From Gnetum montanum (lineage: Eukaryota > Streptophyta > Gnetopsida > Gnetales > Gnetaceae): a DNA stretch of 53,696 nucleotides. Shown here piece after piece: positions 35,900 to 48,201 of the stretch. The notes below the pieces were generated by a model. It did no database searches, was not told the DNA's origin, and saw only the letters and a list, made by a program, of their open reading frames with translations. Each line of letters opens with the position of its first letter. Positions within the stretch are counted from its first letter, which is position 1. The stretch is from NCBI GenBank assembly GCA_015680685.1, contig MNCI01023354.1:273528-327223 (forward strand). Reading direction: 5' to 3'. Both the position numbers and the translations under genes were made by a program.

Positions 35900-37158
35900 T
35901 AAAACACCACCAATTTCAGGCTTCAGCATTGCAATTACAAATATATCTAAGTGTTAAAACTTGACAAATTCTTCTAAGTGTTGGTGCTATGCTCCCAAGC
36001 GTAGCTAGCATATTATGGAAGAAGATCGAATTTGTGTGAAGTTTTTTCTAAGTATCCCTACTATGCTTTAGAGCATAGCAAGTGTAGCTAGTGCTGGACA
36101 TCAAATTCAAAATTTTTCTAAGTGTTGTGTTACACTTTAGAGTGTAGCCAGTGTAGCACTATAGAGAAGCCTCTAATAGCCTCCAAAAGCCTCTAGAGCT
36201 CAGCATCAACCTTCATCTTGGCTCTAGCACTCCTCTGGTAAGCAAGATCAGCAATTTGCATTTCTCCTACACTTCCCGTTTGTCCCAAATTGTACCTATG
36301 CTCTAGAGCATAGCAACTAGAGTTAGAAAATTTTTTGGTCACCTCCATACTTAAAAAATTTTCTGAATTTTTGTCGTAGTTCCACCTACCACATTGCCAC
36401 GTGGCACTCGATCCATGTTTTGCGCTAACCCTAGTGCTATAAATACCCTTGGACTTCCAATGTTTTAACGGTTGGCATTCCCCAATGGTTGGCATTCCTC
36501 AACTATTGGCATTCCCAACTAGTTGGCATTCCTTAGATGTGAGCATTTTTAAGCACTTGGCATTTGGCATTTTGGCATCTTGGCACTTAGCTCCATGGGT
36601 GAACAAGACCCAAAGCGCACCATGTTAATAGAGAGGCAAAGTTGTACATCATGACCCACTGCAGCCCCATTGTAGCCCTATAGAACATCGCACAGTACAC
36701 TACAACAACTAACTTGGTAGGCACGGGTCATCACAATGAGCACCACACTTCATGGGTTGATAACACCAAGACTGTGATTGCGCTTCCACTATGCTTGTTG
36801 TACACTATGTACCTTCTGAGACCTTTTTGGAGTTAACTACGCTTCCATTTGGGGTGGTGTTTCATTTCTCTCTCCTATCTCTAGCATTTTCTTGCATTTT
36901 TTTGCATCTTTCTACACTTTTTCATGTGTTTTCACACTATATTACATATTGTTTGCATTTGCATTTTAGTTAACCATGCCAGCCCTCGGTTGTACCCACT
37001 ACCCTGGTTGCAACCAACAAAGTCCTTATTCGATCGACAAGACCGTTTAGGGTGCTCTGTCTTCGTTTCTAGCAAGGCCCTCACACGAAGGTGGTGTTAA
37101 GGTTGTGCGTCTGTTGACCCCTCAGTGATTCTAGCCATGGATGTTTTTAGTCATTACA
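35900..37158 (+). mobile_element. 3' LTR of element D (1,259 bp)
   Basis: Runs from TAAAACACCACC (first dinucleotide TA instead of TG) to AGTCATTACA. It keeps the four CTCTAGAG-type dyads and a good TATA box (TATAAATA, 36438-36445). Its minisatellite is short, at 36469-36533. Confidence 0.85.
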
Positions 37159-39844
37159 TCATTCATGATCCATGCCGCTTCACTAATGTGGGTTGGAATG
37201 GGGACATCCCATGGATAGAGCATGATTAGGAAAATCTCCTTTACATTGATAAACTAGGCAACAAACTATTTATGTTTGATGTCAAATGTCCTAATTGCAT
37301 TTTGTAACTCCTAGTAATTATTCATCCTCTTATCCAGGTTCTTGGCAGTTGATTGTTGGTCCATGAATCATGCCCTGAGAACCTCGAGTTCAACATTAGC
37401 TACCACAAGCTTATCTTTATTGTCCTTTTGGTGCTTGAACTCTGCCTTGTACAGTAAGTATGAGCTAGCCATCTACTTCTCCAACTCTAATCTAGCCTAG
37501 ATTTTCATAACAAAGATTGGTAAGCTCCATATACTTTGCCATCTCCTTGATTTGCAACTCCTTTATGCAAAAATCTGCTTTGTTGTAGTTGTCTATCCCA
37601 TCAACGATGGGTTGCCAAAATTTCCTTTTTTGTTGGAGTTGCTAGAGGGCTTCATTTGCTTTAGCCTTCACCTTTTGGATATTTTTTTCATTTACTTTTT
37701 TGTAGACTAACTTTCTCTTTGTAATGATCTTTATCTTTCTCAAATTTGAGAGCTTTAGATTTCTAGGCGGCTACCTCAATTGTAGTCTTTTGGTGAAGGG
37801 TGTGCACCTCCTCCATGGAGAGATTCTTATTCTCTATTTCCAATCTCCTCAACTCTATGTTTGCTTTGGCTAGTTGCTCCTACTGTTGTTGGAAGAAATC
37901 TATTAATTGTTGCTTATGCATATCAACATTTTGTAAGTTGTAAGTGATGGTTCTCTATGGTTAGCTAGATGTTCTCCTAGCAGGTTTGATCCAAGGCCTT
38001 TCGAATGGTATGTTGTGTGGCCTCTACTAAGGATTTTTAGAACACCGTCATCTCCATTACACCTCTAACCCCTTTGAGCTTAGTCTGAAGCTGTTGCATA
38101 GCTTCATCTTTTGTTAGTGCTGGGTTGAGAAATGTGAGATCAACAATCTAGGATCTCAGTTCAACGACTCTTACAACCAAATGTTCATTTCACTCCTTGC
38201 CTATTTCAAGTTGCCCCTCTAATATAATGTTCTTACTCCTTGCCTCCGGTAGCTTTGACTAGGTTGTAGTGTTGTTTGCTGGAAGGTCAAAGACATCTAG
38301 AAGCAGTTGCCTAGTTCCCACTAGTCAGTCCAATAGTTCCTCATGTTGCACTGCACTTATTTTGTTGCTCGTAGTTCCTATAGATGTCTACATATCTTTG
38401 AGTATAATGATGTCTAGTATAGACACTACAGGCGTGTTGAGAGTCTTGGAAAGATGATTAGTGACCACTTTGATTGCTATCTTCTACCCTTGGTGTTGCA
38501 TCACTAGTATAGTTATCGCTTCATCCTCCTCCAAGTGCATTGAGAAGGTCACAACATTCCTAGAGATTTATGGGAGTGATTTTTATTCTGTAAGAGATAC
38601 TATGACCTTTCTGGCACTTGGATTCAACCTCATAGGTAGTTCTATTCTTTAGGCTAAGAAAATGGATCCACCCTCACCCATCAAACTAATTATTTGGAAC
38701 ACCTCATTAAGGTGATTCATGACTGGTCTATAGATGAATGAGTCTCCACAATTGTGCCTACTCTTTTCTCTTGTTCACTCAAGAGCCATTCTCTATATTC
38801 ACACAACTATTAGGTAGTTGCAACTATGTTTGGAACTATTGTTTGAATGGTAGGTGGTGGTGGTTATCACTGATCCTCTTCTTGAATTGTAGTTGTAGGC
38901 ATTTTATCCTTCATCATTTCCACCCAGTTAGTAGTTGGAACAGTTATGACATTATTATTGATGTAATGGACTATCCCTCCCCTTTGATAGAGTGTTTTGA
39001 TGAGGCATGAAAAGGGGAGTGCCTTCCTTTTGCGTTCATTTTCTTTAAAGTGCTTCTCCATCTCTAGATAGATCACCTGTAGAAGATTGATTGGGAATCT
39101 CCCACTCAAAGTGGTGCATGCTTGAGTAGAGAATGTAGTGATTTTGCATGTCCTCACTATGGGATTGATGTGGAAGGTCACAATCTTGTAATAAATTCTC
39201 TCTATTGGTGTAAGTGTGCCAAACTCCTTGCGATAGACACCATAGCATTGTTGCATCTATTCTTTCTTGATACTGGGATTCACCTGCATTGGGATCTCAG
39301 TAAGGTTCATCCTTATTTTGTGCAACCCAAGCACCATAGCAATGGCCTTCACTGAGTAGGACACTGAGATGTCCTAGATCTTCACTATTCGTCCAAGTTG
39401 CCTACTATTCTAGAATACAAAAGTCTCTCCCATGTACCACTTCCCAATGGAAGTGATGATTGGCCACATGGGAGAGGCCTTCAGTTGGTCCTTCACTTTT
39501 CTTGGTGCATGCTCTAGGAAAGGCCCAAAGTTTAACTCCTGGAGCATCAATTTTTCAACCTTCCTTGATTTGAATTGATTTAGGCAGGCCTTTGTTAAGG
39601 TCACCTCAAGGTTTTCTAGTTGTGTAGGTGCATCATCTCGATGGGAGTCTTTTATTGCTGCTACTACTATTAGTTCTAGAATTTGTCTGATAGATTCCAC
39701 TTTTGCCTCCTCCCTAAGAGGACCTATGGCATGGGTTGCGAGTAGTTCTTCCTATGGCTATTCTTGGCCTCTTCCCATTCTAGTCTATTTCTACCTTGGT
39801 TGGGATGGCCCTGCTTCCTATGTGTGCTTTCCTTTTGGTGCCAT
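37159..39844 (-). pseudogene. Third ORF of element C, main piece
   Basis: Minus-strand reading from ATG 39844 (MAPKGKHT, as in A) down to the D insertion. 39700-39410 reads ESIRQILELIVVAAIKDSH and onward. 39256-38867 holds the transposon-protein-like domain (LTPIERIYYKIVTFHINP, KALPFSCLIKTLYQRGGI), followed by about 1.4 kb rich in coiled-coil heptads (for example IELRRLEIENKNLSMEEV near 37830). Stops are frequent near the N-terminus. The homologues are A (27422-25095) and B (21310-24099). The function is unknown. The coiled coil suggests a self-associating or scaffold protein rather than a membrane envelope. Confidence 0.7.
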
Positions 39845-40420
39845 TTGCGGTCACAACACATCCATGAATTAGTAGATGTAATGTGTAAGTTAAAGTTTTG
39901 AGTACCTTTTCTTGTTAATTAGTTAGTTATACTTAGCTAAGGTTGGGCCATGGTAGATTAATTATTTTATTATTTATTTATTATAATTATCACCAGAGCT
40001 CATTGGAAAGGTTTAACTCTTGTAATTTAGTGTTTAATAGTTGATTTTTCAGTTAAACCTTTGCAAGAGTTAGAAAAAATCACAAAAAATTGTTTGTTAA
40101 TAATAGTACATTTGTGGTCTCCATGATGAAGAGCTTACCTTTGGTAGCTACAGGGTTGAAGAACAGAGTGATTTGGATAGACGGTTGATAAGCTATGGGC
40201 TTTGAAAGGTTTTGGGCTTAGAAAAATTGAAAAAATCCTTTGGCATTTGTGAAAAAATGTAAAATTTTCTAAGTGGGGTCACATCTATTTATACTATTTT
40301 TGATTGATGTCAATGGGGTCCCGTATATGGGTCTACTTCATTGACAAGGCCTCGTATATGGGGCCTCATATATGGGTCTGCTTTGTCAACAAGGCCTTAC
40401 CCATCAACCAAAATTTTCAA
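39845..40420 (-). promoter_or_regulatory. Internal U3-like promoter and leader intron ahead of C's third ORF
   Basis: Read on the minus strand, repeated blocks (CATTGA with GGGGTCC/ATATGGG, about 40420-40305) resemble the CATTGATGGGG repeats in C's LTR. TATAAATA follows at 40293-40286. A strong donor-like site CCAAAG|GTAAGC has GT at 40138-40137, and TACTAAT is at 39874-39868. The acceptor position, just before the ATG at 39844, reads CCGCAA instead of TTGCAG. The putative intron would be 294 nt. Element A has the same arrangement near 49656-49210. Confidence 0.55.
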
Positions 40421-41950
40421 ACATCAATATCTCAAAAAATATAATGAATTTTTCAATAAAATTAGGGTCCGTAGAATCCTAGAAAAGCTAAGAATATGAT
40501 AAAATCATTGAAGAGGATCTTTGAAACCTCAAAAATTTAAAAATTTGATGGAGAATGTATTTAATCAACAAAATATGTGAAGGAGCACATGTTCTGATGT
40601 AGAAGATGGGTATACAAAAGATTCTGGTTGCGAGAATGCCTAGGGATAAGGTACTTAATGAATCCAACCAAGGGATATGCAAGTGGGTCCTTTCCATAGT
40701 AGGTACATGCCCTTTTTACCCTTGTATAACCTTAAACTAAGGAGTCTGTGGGCCCCAAAGGTGATTAATGGTCGATAAAAATTAAGGACCAAAATTTGGA
40801 AGATTCTACCAAAGAATTCAAATATGTCAGACCAAGGCATGGAATCAAGAACATGGACACCGATAGTGAGGTGGATTATGGACAACATAAATGGATGATG
40901 GAAAAGGTGGAATGGAATTCCACATTGAGGTCATAGGAAGTCCCTTGTGGAGTTTATGTTTAAAATGACCTAAAAATTCATCCTTAGTCTAGACCAAAAC
41001 CAACCTCTTTCAGTGACTTTGCATCACCACTTCAATATTGATCCACCTCCTTAAGACACAAGAGTGCTCCCACAAAATAACCATTATTCCATAAAGAGAA
41101 GAAAAGAAAAGTAGGAAGCAAGAGAAAGGGCCTTAGTTAGAGGAGACCTTTAGGCATGGATACATGTCTTTCTAGTCCCATAACTAGAGGTTGTAGCCCA
41201 TTTATTTGTCTAAGAGGTGTGCGTTGAATTCCCATAATGTTTTTTTTGTTTTTTTTTTTTTTGTTTTTTGGATTTTTAGATGGTAACAACACTATGCAAA
41301 GACTTTATTTGACTTCCTATTAGTGGAAAATGGAACAATAAATAAGTCCATGAAAAACACTTAAGCACTCAAGTAAGTAGAAAAGTACAAAGAATATTGA
41401 GTTCCCTTGAAGTCACACCCTATTCAAACCTTTGAATCCTTCCCAATTTTGGAAACTACCCAAGTCACAAATTTATTAAAAGTTAATTTAATAAAAGGAA
41501 CCTCAAACTTCCAAAATAAGGAAAACCATAGACTTTATGGATGGGTGGATGTCATGGACTTACTGCCTATTCCATGAAAAAGAAACCATGACTAAGCCAT
41601 TAGTACAAAAATTCAAAAATAGAAACTAGACATTAGCAAACCAATCATAAAGCACAAACCACCATTAGTAACAACTACAACACCACTATGTCCTATTGGC
41701 AATAAAGCACTTTTATTAGCAAAAATTTGAAAACCACACTTAAATAAAACAAGGTAAAATATATAAGAAAGTATAAAATATCCAATAAAGATTCAAATGT
41801 ACTAATAATGGTGTAAAAGAAAAAAATGATGTAAAAATAAGAAAAATTTTAAAAATCAAAAAGTTGTAAAATAAATAGAGTGCCAAATTAAAAATGTTGG
41901 AAAATAAAAATTAGAAAAACTAAGGAGTCATATGGATGATTAGCATGGAT
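40421..41950 (-). other. Non-coding spacer between integrase and third ORF in C
   Basis: No coding domains. It is colinear with A at 49740-52700 apart from the solo LTR there. It contains a T-run near 41240-41275 and, at its upper end, T-rich sequence directly after the integrase stop. Confidence 0.7.
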
Positions 41951-43070
41951 GGCCATCTCCCCCATGATTGAGTTGGAAGGAGGAGATTTAAAAAATTGAA
42001 TGTGATTGTCCATCCATTGAGGTATTTGTTGCACTGGCTTGTCTTAGTTCTAGGAAAAGCTTCACTTGTTGCAAGTTGACCAACTACTTTTTATTTAGGC
42101 TTTCAGGTTTGTATATGGTCATGGCCCCATAAGGAAAGGTTTCAGTAATTATATAAGGTCCTTTGCACAATATTTGAAATTTTGTTTTTTGAAGTGCATG
42201 TGTGGGATTCCAGTAAAGAACCCTATCTCTTGGTTGAAATTTCACTTTTCGTATTATTTGGTCATGTCATTACTTGTTGAATGCCTTGTGTACTTCATTC
42301 AAAGATAGGGCCACCAATTTATTTTCATCTAGCACATGGAGGTTGATCAATCTTTATTTTTGGGATAAACTTAAATCAAGATTAAGGTCACAGGCTGTTG
42401 AGAGTGTACAGAGCTTGGATTGAATTGGAAGTGTTGAAAGTTTTCCATACACTAACTCATTAGAAGAGTAGCCAATAGGGAGTTTCCATGTTGAGCAGTA
42501 GGCCCATAGGGCATTGGTGAGTTTTGTGCTCCAATCTCTCCTATATTTGCTTATGGTCTTTGTTAGGATCTTTGTAATCTCCTAATTAGTTACCTCTGCT
42601 TGACCGTTGGCTTGGGGGTGATAGGGTGTTGTTAATTTATGTTCAACCCCCAAGCGTTGCATTATTTTTCTAAACGTGGCACTTGTAAAATGAGTTCCAT
42701 AGTTAGAAATTAGTCCATGTGTCACCCCAAACTTGTTTACAACATGTTGTTATACAAATCTAACAGTAGTGGATGATGTACAATTGGTGATGATTGCTAC
42801 TTCTACCCATTTGGAGTAGTAGTTGACTGCTACAATGATGTATGCCTTTTCATTGGACATGAGCATGATGGAACCCATTGTTGAGGACTCTCCATTCATG
42901 CAGTCATCCCACCATTCTTGTTGAGAACATTCACAAGATTACACAAATTGGTGGGCATCCTTGAGGATAACAGGCTAGTAGTATCTTGCCATCAAGATTT
43001 TTATGGCTGTGCATCTTCCTACATAGTGGCCTCCACAAGGGCCTTTGTGAGCATCCTGAAGAATGTGTAG
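41950..43070 (-). pseudogene. Integrase region of element C
   Basis: Minus-strand reading shows HILQDAHKGPCGGHYVG (zinc-binding N-terminal part), MSNEKAYIIVAVNYYSKWVE, LISNYGTHFTSATF, HPQANGQAEVTN and the C-terminal part VKFQPRDRVLYWNPTHALQ. The first two catalytic Asp residues are replaced by Asn (codons at 42824-42822 and 42704-42702). The Glu is kept (42596-42594). Several stops are present. The integrase would insert the cDNA, and this copy cannot be active. Confidence 0.8.
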
Positions 43071-43309
43071 TTGATCTACATCAAGGACACATGAATGAAC
43101 TAGGCCATTGATGCACACCTTGTAAAGGTGTCCGTTGATTTCCATGAAGTACTTTGCCTAATGAAGAAACTATTACTTCTTCTTAAAGTCCAAATCTTAT
43201 GGCATCTCCTAAGTGAGAAGGTAAGTGAGGATGCCATCATACCATTTTGTTTTTGTGGGCATTTGGTCATTCATTACTCCTGTAAAGAGGAGTTCATCTG
43301 GAAATTGAT

Positions 43310-43640
43310 CAGAGAGTGAACTTTCCTTCTCTTTATTATCCCATCTTAACTGAGAGAGATGGTCAGCGATCATATTCTTAGTTCCTTTTCAATCTACCAC
43401 TGTAAGATTGAATTCCTACAAGATCATGAGCTACTGTATGATATGGGGGATCACTATTGACTTATTCATTAAGAAGCAGATGGCACTATGGTCTATGTGC
43501 ACAAACACCTTGTAATCAAGCATATAGTGCCTAAACTTGTTGAGAGCATATACCATTTTCATTAGTTCTTTTTCAGTTGTGATGTAATTCAATTATGCAT
43601 CCACAATGCTGTGGATGTAATATGGACATTTTTTATTATC
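43310..43640 (-). pseudogene. RNase H region of element C
   Basis: TTEKELMKMVYALNKFRHYM, then KVFVHIDHSAICFLMNK, HIIQ and NMIADHLSQL match gypsy RNase H landmarks (TTEKELLAVV, TDHAAL.YL, VADHLSRL). In-frame stops occur after HIIQ. Confidence 0.75.
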
Positions 43641-44019
43641 TAATTTTGTAAAAAAAAGCTCCCAAGACATAATTACATGCATCTATCATGATACGGAATG
43701 GTTGGACTAGTCTAGTGCCTATAAAATTGGAGTTTCTATGAGTTTCTCCTTTAGTAGTTGGAATGCATGTTCGCACTTCTTGGTCTAAATAAATGGAGCA
43801 TCTTTCTTTGTAAGCTCGACCAATGACTTTGCAATATTAGAGAAATTCTCTCTGAAACACTAGTAGCAGCCAATGTGTCCAAGGAATGATCTAACATCTT
43901 TGATTATCTCTGGTTGGCATGTAATTCCTTGGATGATCCTTATATTTTCTGGGTCTACCTCAATCCCTACTTGAGTAATTTTGTGCCCCAATACTATGCC
44001 TTCCTAGACCATGAGATGG

Positions 44020-44600
44020 CTTTTATGCTAATTGAGCCTAAGGTTTGTTTCAACACATCTTTTCAATACCTACTCAAGGTAATCCAAGGCTTGCTCAAAT
44101 GTAGCCTCATAGGTAGAAAAATCATCCATAAAGACTTATATGCTTCTACCAATCTACTATTGGAAAATACTTAGGACCAGGTGTTGGAATGTTGCAAGGG
44201 CATTGCATAGACCAAATGACATCTTACAATATGCAAAAGTCCCCTAGGATCTTGTGAATGTTATTATGGCCTGATTTTCTGATGCAATTTGGATTTGGTT
44301 ATAGCCACTATAATCATCTAAGAAGCTATAATAGCAATGTACAAATATGGTGTTCAACACTTTATCCACAAATGGAAATGGAAAATGATCTTTAAATGTT
44401 ACCATATTTACTAGCGTAAAGTTGATGGAGACTTGCCACTTGCCACCTTTCTTTGGCACAAGTATGAGTGGGCTAACCCACTCACTATTTGCGATAGGAT
44501 AGATGAACCCTACCTTGAGGAGTTGTTTTATTTCCTCCTTGATGATCTACTTCAATTTAGAGTCTATATGCCTTTACAGTTACCTTCTTGGCTTCATGGT
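44020..44600 (-). pseudogene. Reverse transcriptase of element C
   Basis: On the minus strand IKQLLKVGFIYPIANSEWVS is followed by LILVPKKGGKWQVSINF (family: VPKKGGKWRVCVDF), YSFLDDYSGYNQIQIA (family: FSFLDGFSGYNQI), CKMSFGLCNALATF and VFMDDFSTY (catalytic YVDD-type box as FMDD, 44135-44124). Stops occur in front of the fingers and after FTRS. This block order defines a Ty3/gypsy RT. The Asp pair in FMDD is kept. Confidence 0.88.
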
Positions 44601-45163
44601 TGGGTCAGTGTAGATGTGATGTTGGCATATCCTTGGATTGATTCCTATTAGTTTAGTAAATGACCAAGCAAAGGTTGTTAGCGACTTGTTGACAACCTGC
44701 AACAACTTGTGCCTTTTTATTTTGGAGCAAAATTTGCATTGATTATGACCAGCTTACCATTATTTAAAAATGCGTATTCCATGCTAGCCAGTAGAGTTTT
44801 TAACTCTAGGGGTTCTTGCTTGGAATTATCAGGGATTTCCAACTCTCCTTAACAGGTATCATCATTTTCTTCATCGTCAAAGAGTTGGTGATGAACTTGG
44901 TCAAGTTCATTCATGATTTTGACATAGGTGTATGTCAAGCTCTCAATTGGTTCCATGCATAGCGTGCTATTGTTAGAGGCAACTGTTAGCCACTAGGTGC
45001 CCTCCTATTTTGTGGTTGTTATGTACAAGCACCTTTGAATATCTTTTTCATGTGCACACTGATTGCATGCTTTAATGAATGTACTCTTCATGGACAAGAT
45101 CTTTTACATGCAATTACACCCACTATCACTGTACATGATGCATGGAACACATTTCTTCTCTAA

Positions 45164-45610
45164 TCATCCAAATTCAGTTTCCTTGGAGATTTCCAAGGAT
45201 AGGTCCCTTATACCCATATGTGTATCTATTGTGCTTAACCAAGTCTTTTCCATAATGTTGGGGAAGTCACCTTTGTAGTTTTTAATGCTAATTACTAGAA
45301 AATTGGTAGGATAGGAGCACCCCCAAACTGCGGTCACAATGTCTTCCACTAATCCTAAAGGAATAGTGATTGATTGGTCTACCAATTCTAAATGGATATT
45401 GCTCTTCTTGAGAGGTGGTAGGTTCCAGGCTTTGTACATGTCATGGGAGATGAAATTAACATTAGAACCAAAATTAAGAAGAGCCTTGCATGGCTCATGT
45501 CCAGTAATCTGTAAGTAAATGAGAGGATTTCCTAGGTCAGATCTTTTTGTGGGAAGATTGCCAGCCTTGATGCAATCAAAAATAACATGAATTATCATTA
45601 TAGTGCACAC
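45164..45610 (-). pseudogene. Aspartic protease region of element C
   Basis: Open frame of 148 codons with LGNPLIYLQITGHEPCKALL followed by the active-site block LLNFGSNVNFISHD (family: LLDLGSSVNF), then YKAWNLPPLKKS, TIPLGLVEDI and DFPNIMEKTWLSTID. The catalytic Asp reads Asn (codon at 45475-45473). It is otherwise unusually well preserved for this element. It lies between gag and RT as in Ty3/gypsy. Confidence 0.8.
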
Positions 45611-45849
45611 CTAAGGTGGCACTTGGTTTGAAGGGTACTTGAATGTATTTGATGTAGAGGATGAGGGTGTTGGAGATGTAGGGCAACTAGTTGTAATAGG
45701 TTGTGAGGGTTTGTGAGGACTGTTGGGTTAGAAGAAGGATCATTTCCTAGAATGATTATTTGAACCACTTGGCTGGAAGGCCAATTGTGAATGTACAACC
45801 CTTTTAGCATTTCGTTGCTACAGTTGTGAGGGAATTTCATCCTACATGG

Positions 45850-47880
45850 ACAAAGTAGGAGGTAACTAGATCAAGGGTAGAGGGATGTGTGTAGATGGAT
45901 GTAGAGGATGGTATGGATATGGGTTCTCCTCTTGAGTAGATGGTGAATATGTTTGATGGTACTCTGGAGGGTAATAGTGATGCTAAAATGAGGCCTGGCT
46001 TGTAGAACTTCTTGGAGAGATGGGTTGCTGAACATATTACTTGTATGGATCTAGTTGCTTATAAGGGTATTGCTATCTTGGCAATGACATTCCCCATGAT
46101 TGTGTTTAATGCCATTGTTGGTATTGCTCATATGGTTGTGGTGGAGCTTTGCTTAGATAATAAGCTTGTTGATGCTGGTGGAATTGCCTTGGATTACCTT
46201 AAGAATAAGGTAATCATCTAGGTGCTTGCTTCCTTGCTAGTTGCAAATTCAATGTGTACATCCTAGACTCTTGTAAGTTTGACACTATAAGGCAACATCC
46301 CTTCGAATGTTCATATTGACAAATGTCACAACTAGTATCATCTTCGGAGTCTATCTCCACAACTTCTTCTATTGCAGCAACTTTGCCCTTACCTTTCTAG
46401 TAGGCACGTTTAACTTCTTTTCACCTTCTGCTATTTTTCTCTTTGGATTCTTCAGCAATCTTCATAGCAGTTTGGAATTTTTGATCCAAAGAGTTCCATA
46501 ATTTATCAACGTTTGCCAAAACATTAGAAACAAATTTTTGAATGGGCAAGGTTTTCCTATTTACCACTTCATTGAGTGGTGACTCCTTGTCATAAAATCA
46601 GACCTCCCATTTCCTTATGGAAGGATCTCTATTATACTCTTCTACACTTTTTCTTTTTTGCAACTCACATTTTTATTTTGCTACTTGCTCTATCAACCTT
46701 TGAATTTGATGAGCTCTTAGTTCAGACAATCTCCCTTGGGCATAAATCCCAAGAGTTCTTCTAGTTTCTACTCTGAGCCCATTTATGATGTGGTAGAGTT
46801 GTTTCCCGTGAGAATAACCATGGCCAAGGCATTGGTGTAAGAGTGAATAATATCTGCCCATGGCAACATCAAAGGGTTCATGTGTTCGCTATTTCCAGCC
46901 TTGGATTTTTCTTCTCAGATTAGACACTTTGGAATACATCTGGTATTTGTCATTAAATAGCTCTGACATGGTACTCCATTGACGAATGGATTTTGATTCC
47001 AACGACTAGTACTAGCTTTTAGCTTCCTTGATGAGTGTCCTGGGGAATAGCTTGAGTTTCTACTAGTTATTCTCAATGTTCTATAAGGCACATGCATCGT
47101 GGAAAGCTTATAGATAATTCTGTAGATCAAAGTTGTATCCCCCTTAAATTGTGGAATATTATTCATGTCTAAGCGCTTGATTCAATTTTCCTTCACATGC
47201 CTAGTTGGAATTTTAACTACCTTTGCAATGTGAAGCATGATTTGAGTTGCTAATAGAGGTTTATCATCATTATTATGTCGATAACATCAATGATGATTTT
47301 TGTCACCCCTTTGTTCTTGATGAGCTCTATGATCATTGTTATCCCATTGATCACCTTCATCATAATTATTTTTCTAGCAACTTCTATTAGAACTTGAAGA
47401 AGAAGAGGAATGTTTGAAATTGGATGAAAAGGATGAAGAGGAATGTGGACCGCCACCACCACCATGATGTCCACCACCATCTGTTCACTCATTATGGCCA
47501 CCATTCTTAGATCTTTTGCCATCACGATGTTTTCCCGAATTCTTGTCTTGATTGTCACTTTTTCTTGAACCTAGTTTATAAATAGTGGATCACAAGTTTA
47601 GGGCCACACCCTCATCATTAATAATAGAGGATGAAGAATCTTCCTATTGGGAATCCTCAGGGGGAGGATCCACATTATCATCTTAGTTTAATAGGAACAA
47701 AGGGTTGGTGAAGTGTTTTTCCTTTGTAGCCTCGTGATGCCTATGCTGGTGTCGATCTCTCTTGCATTTTGTTTTAGTGGGATGGTACTCTTGAGTGTCA
47801 TATCCATTCACAACGTATTCCTCATGAAGATCTAAAATGCCAAACCTCGTAAGATTTTGAAAGAGCATCCTTAGCACAGA
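45850..47880 (-). pseudogene. Gag region of element C
   Basis: Homologous to B's gag, with frame changes. IPQFKGDTTLIYRI is near 47150, where the domain begins (B: FPNFSGGYDLDL). GRYYSLLHQCLGHGY, LYHIINGLRVETRR and GIYAQGRLSELRAHQ are at 46861-46673. A Pro/Tyr-rich C-terminal part runs to about 45850. A histidine/arginine-rich N-terminal part (KCKRDRHQHRHHE) is at 47877-47683. Non-functional because of stops and frameshifts. Confidence 0.7.
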
Positions 47881-48182
47881 TTGATCAGGGGCAATATGAC
47901 GTTGCCCTACACATCACACCATCGTAGTTGTTCATCCTAATGTAGGATGAAGGTGATGTCCAATACATACTCATCTGGATGAGTATATACCACTTTGCAC
48001 TCTTGTGGGACTAGTGGTTTAACATCTTCATGCCTATGGGAAGAAGAGATTTTGTAACAAATAAACTAATCAATGTGCTTTTGTAATTATAGGTTGTGTG
48101 AAAGCGATGTTGACCTTAGGTTTGTCTAACAATATTAATAATGTTCACTAATCCTAGATAGTGCACATTTTAACAAACAAAG

Positions 48183-48201
48183 TCCTCGGCAATGGTGCCA
48201 A
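48183..48201 (-). promoter_or_regulatory. Primer-binding site of C (tRNA-Asp type)
   Basis: On the minus strand TTGGCACCATTGCCGAGGA directly follows the 5' LTR. It matches the complement of the tRNA-Asp 3' end with a few changes and corresponds to the site in B at 17692. Confidence 0.85.

Larger units (their letters stand above)
28740..37158 (+). mobile_element. Gag-protease gypsy-type element D without pol core
   Basis: Plus-strand LTR element of 8,419 bp inserted in C. LTRs are 28740-30107 and 35900-37158. Flanks TCTTT (28735-28739) and TCATT (37159-37163) are a 5-bp duplication with one change, and the uninterrupted target (GGGATCATTCAT) is visible in element A near 16600. The internal part holds gag-like and protease-like remnants, clusters of a 35-bp motif and an A-rich stretch. 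No RT, RNase H or integrase was found from 33880 to 35890, so it looks non-autonomous. Its gag, with a DPTAHL-type core, differs from that of B and C. Confidence 0.85.

Noticed and set aside
44433-44651. Plus-strand open frame of 72 codons
   Set aside because: It is the mirror of the minus-strand reverse transcriptase.
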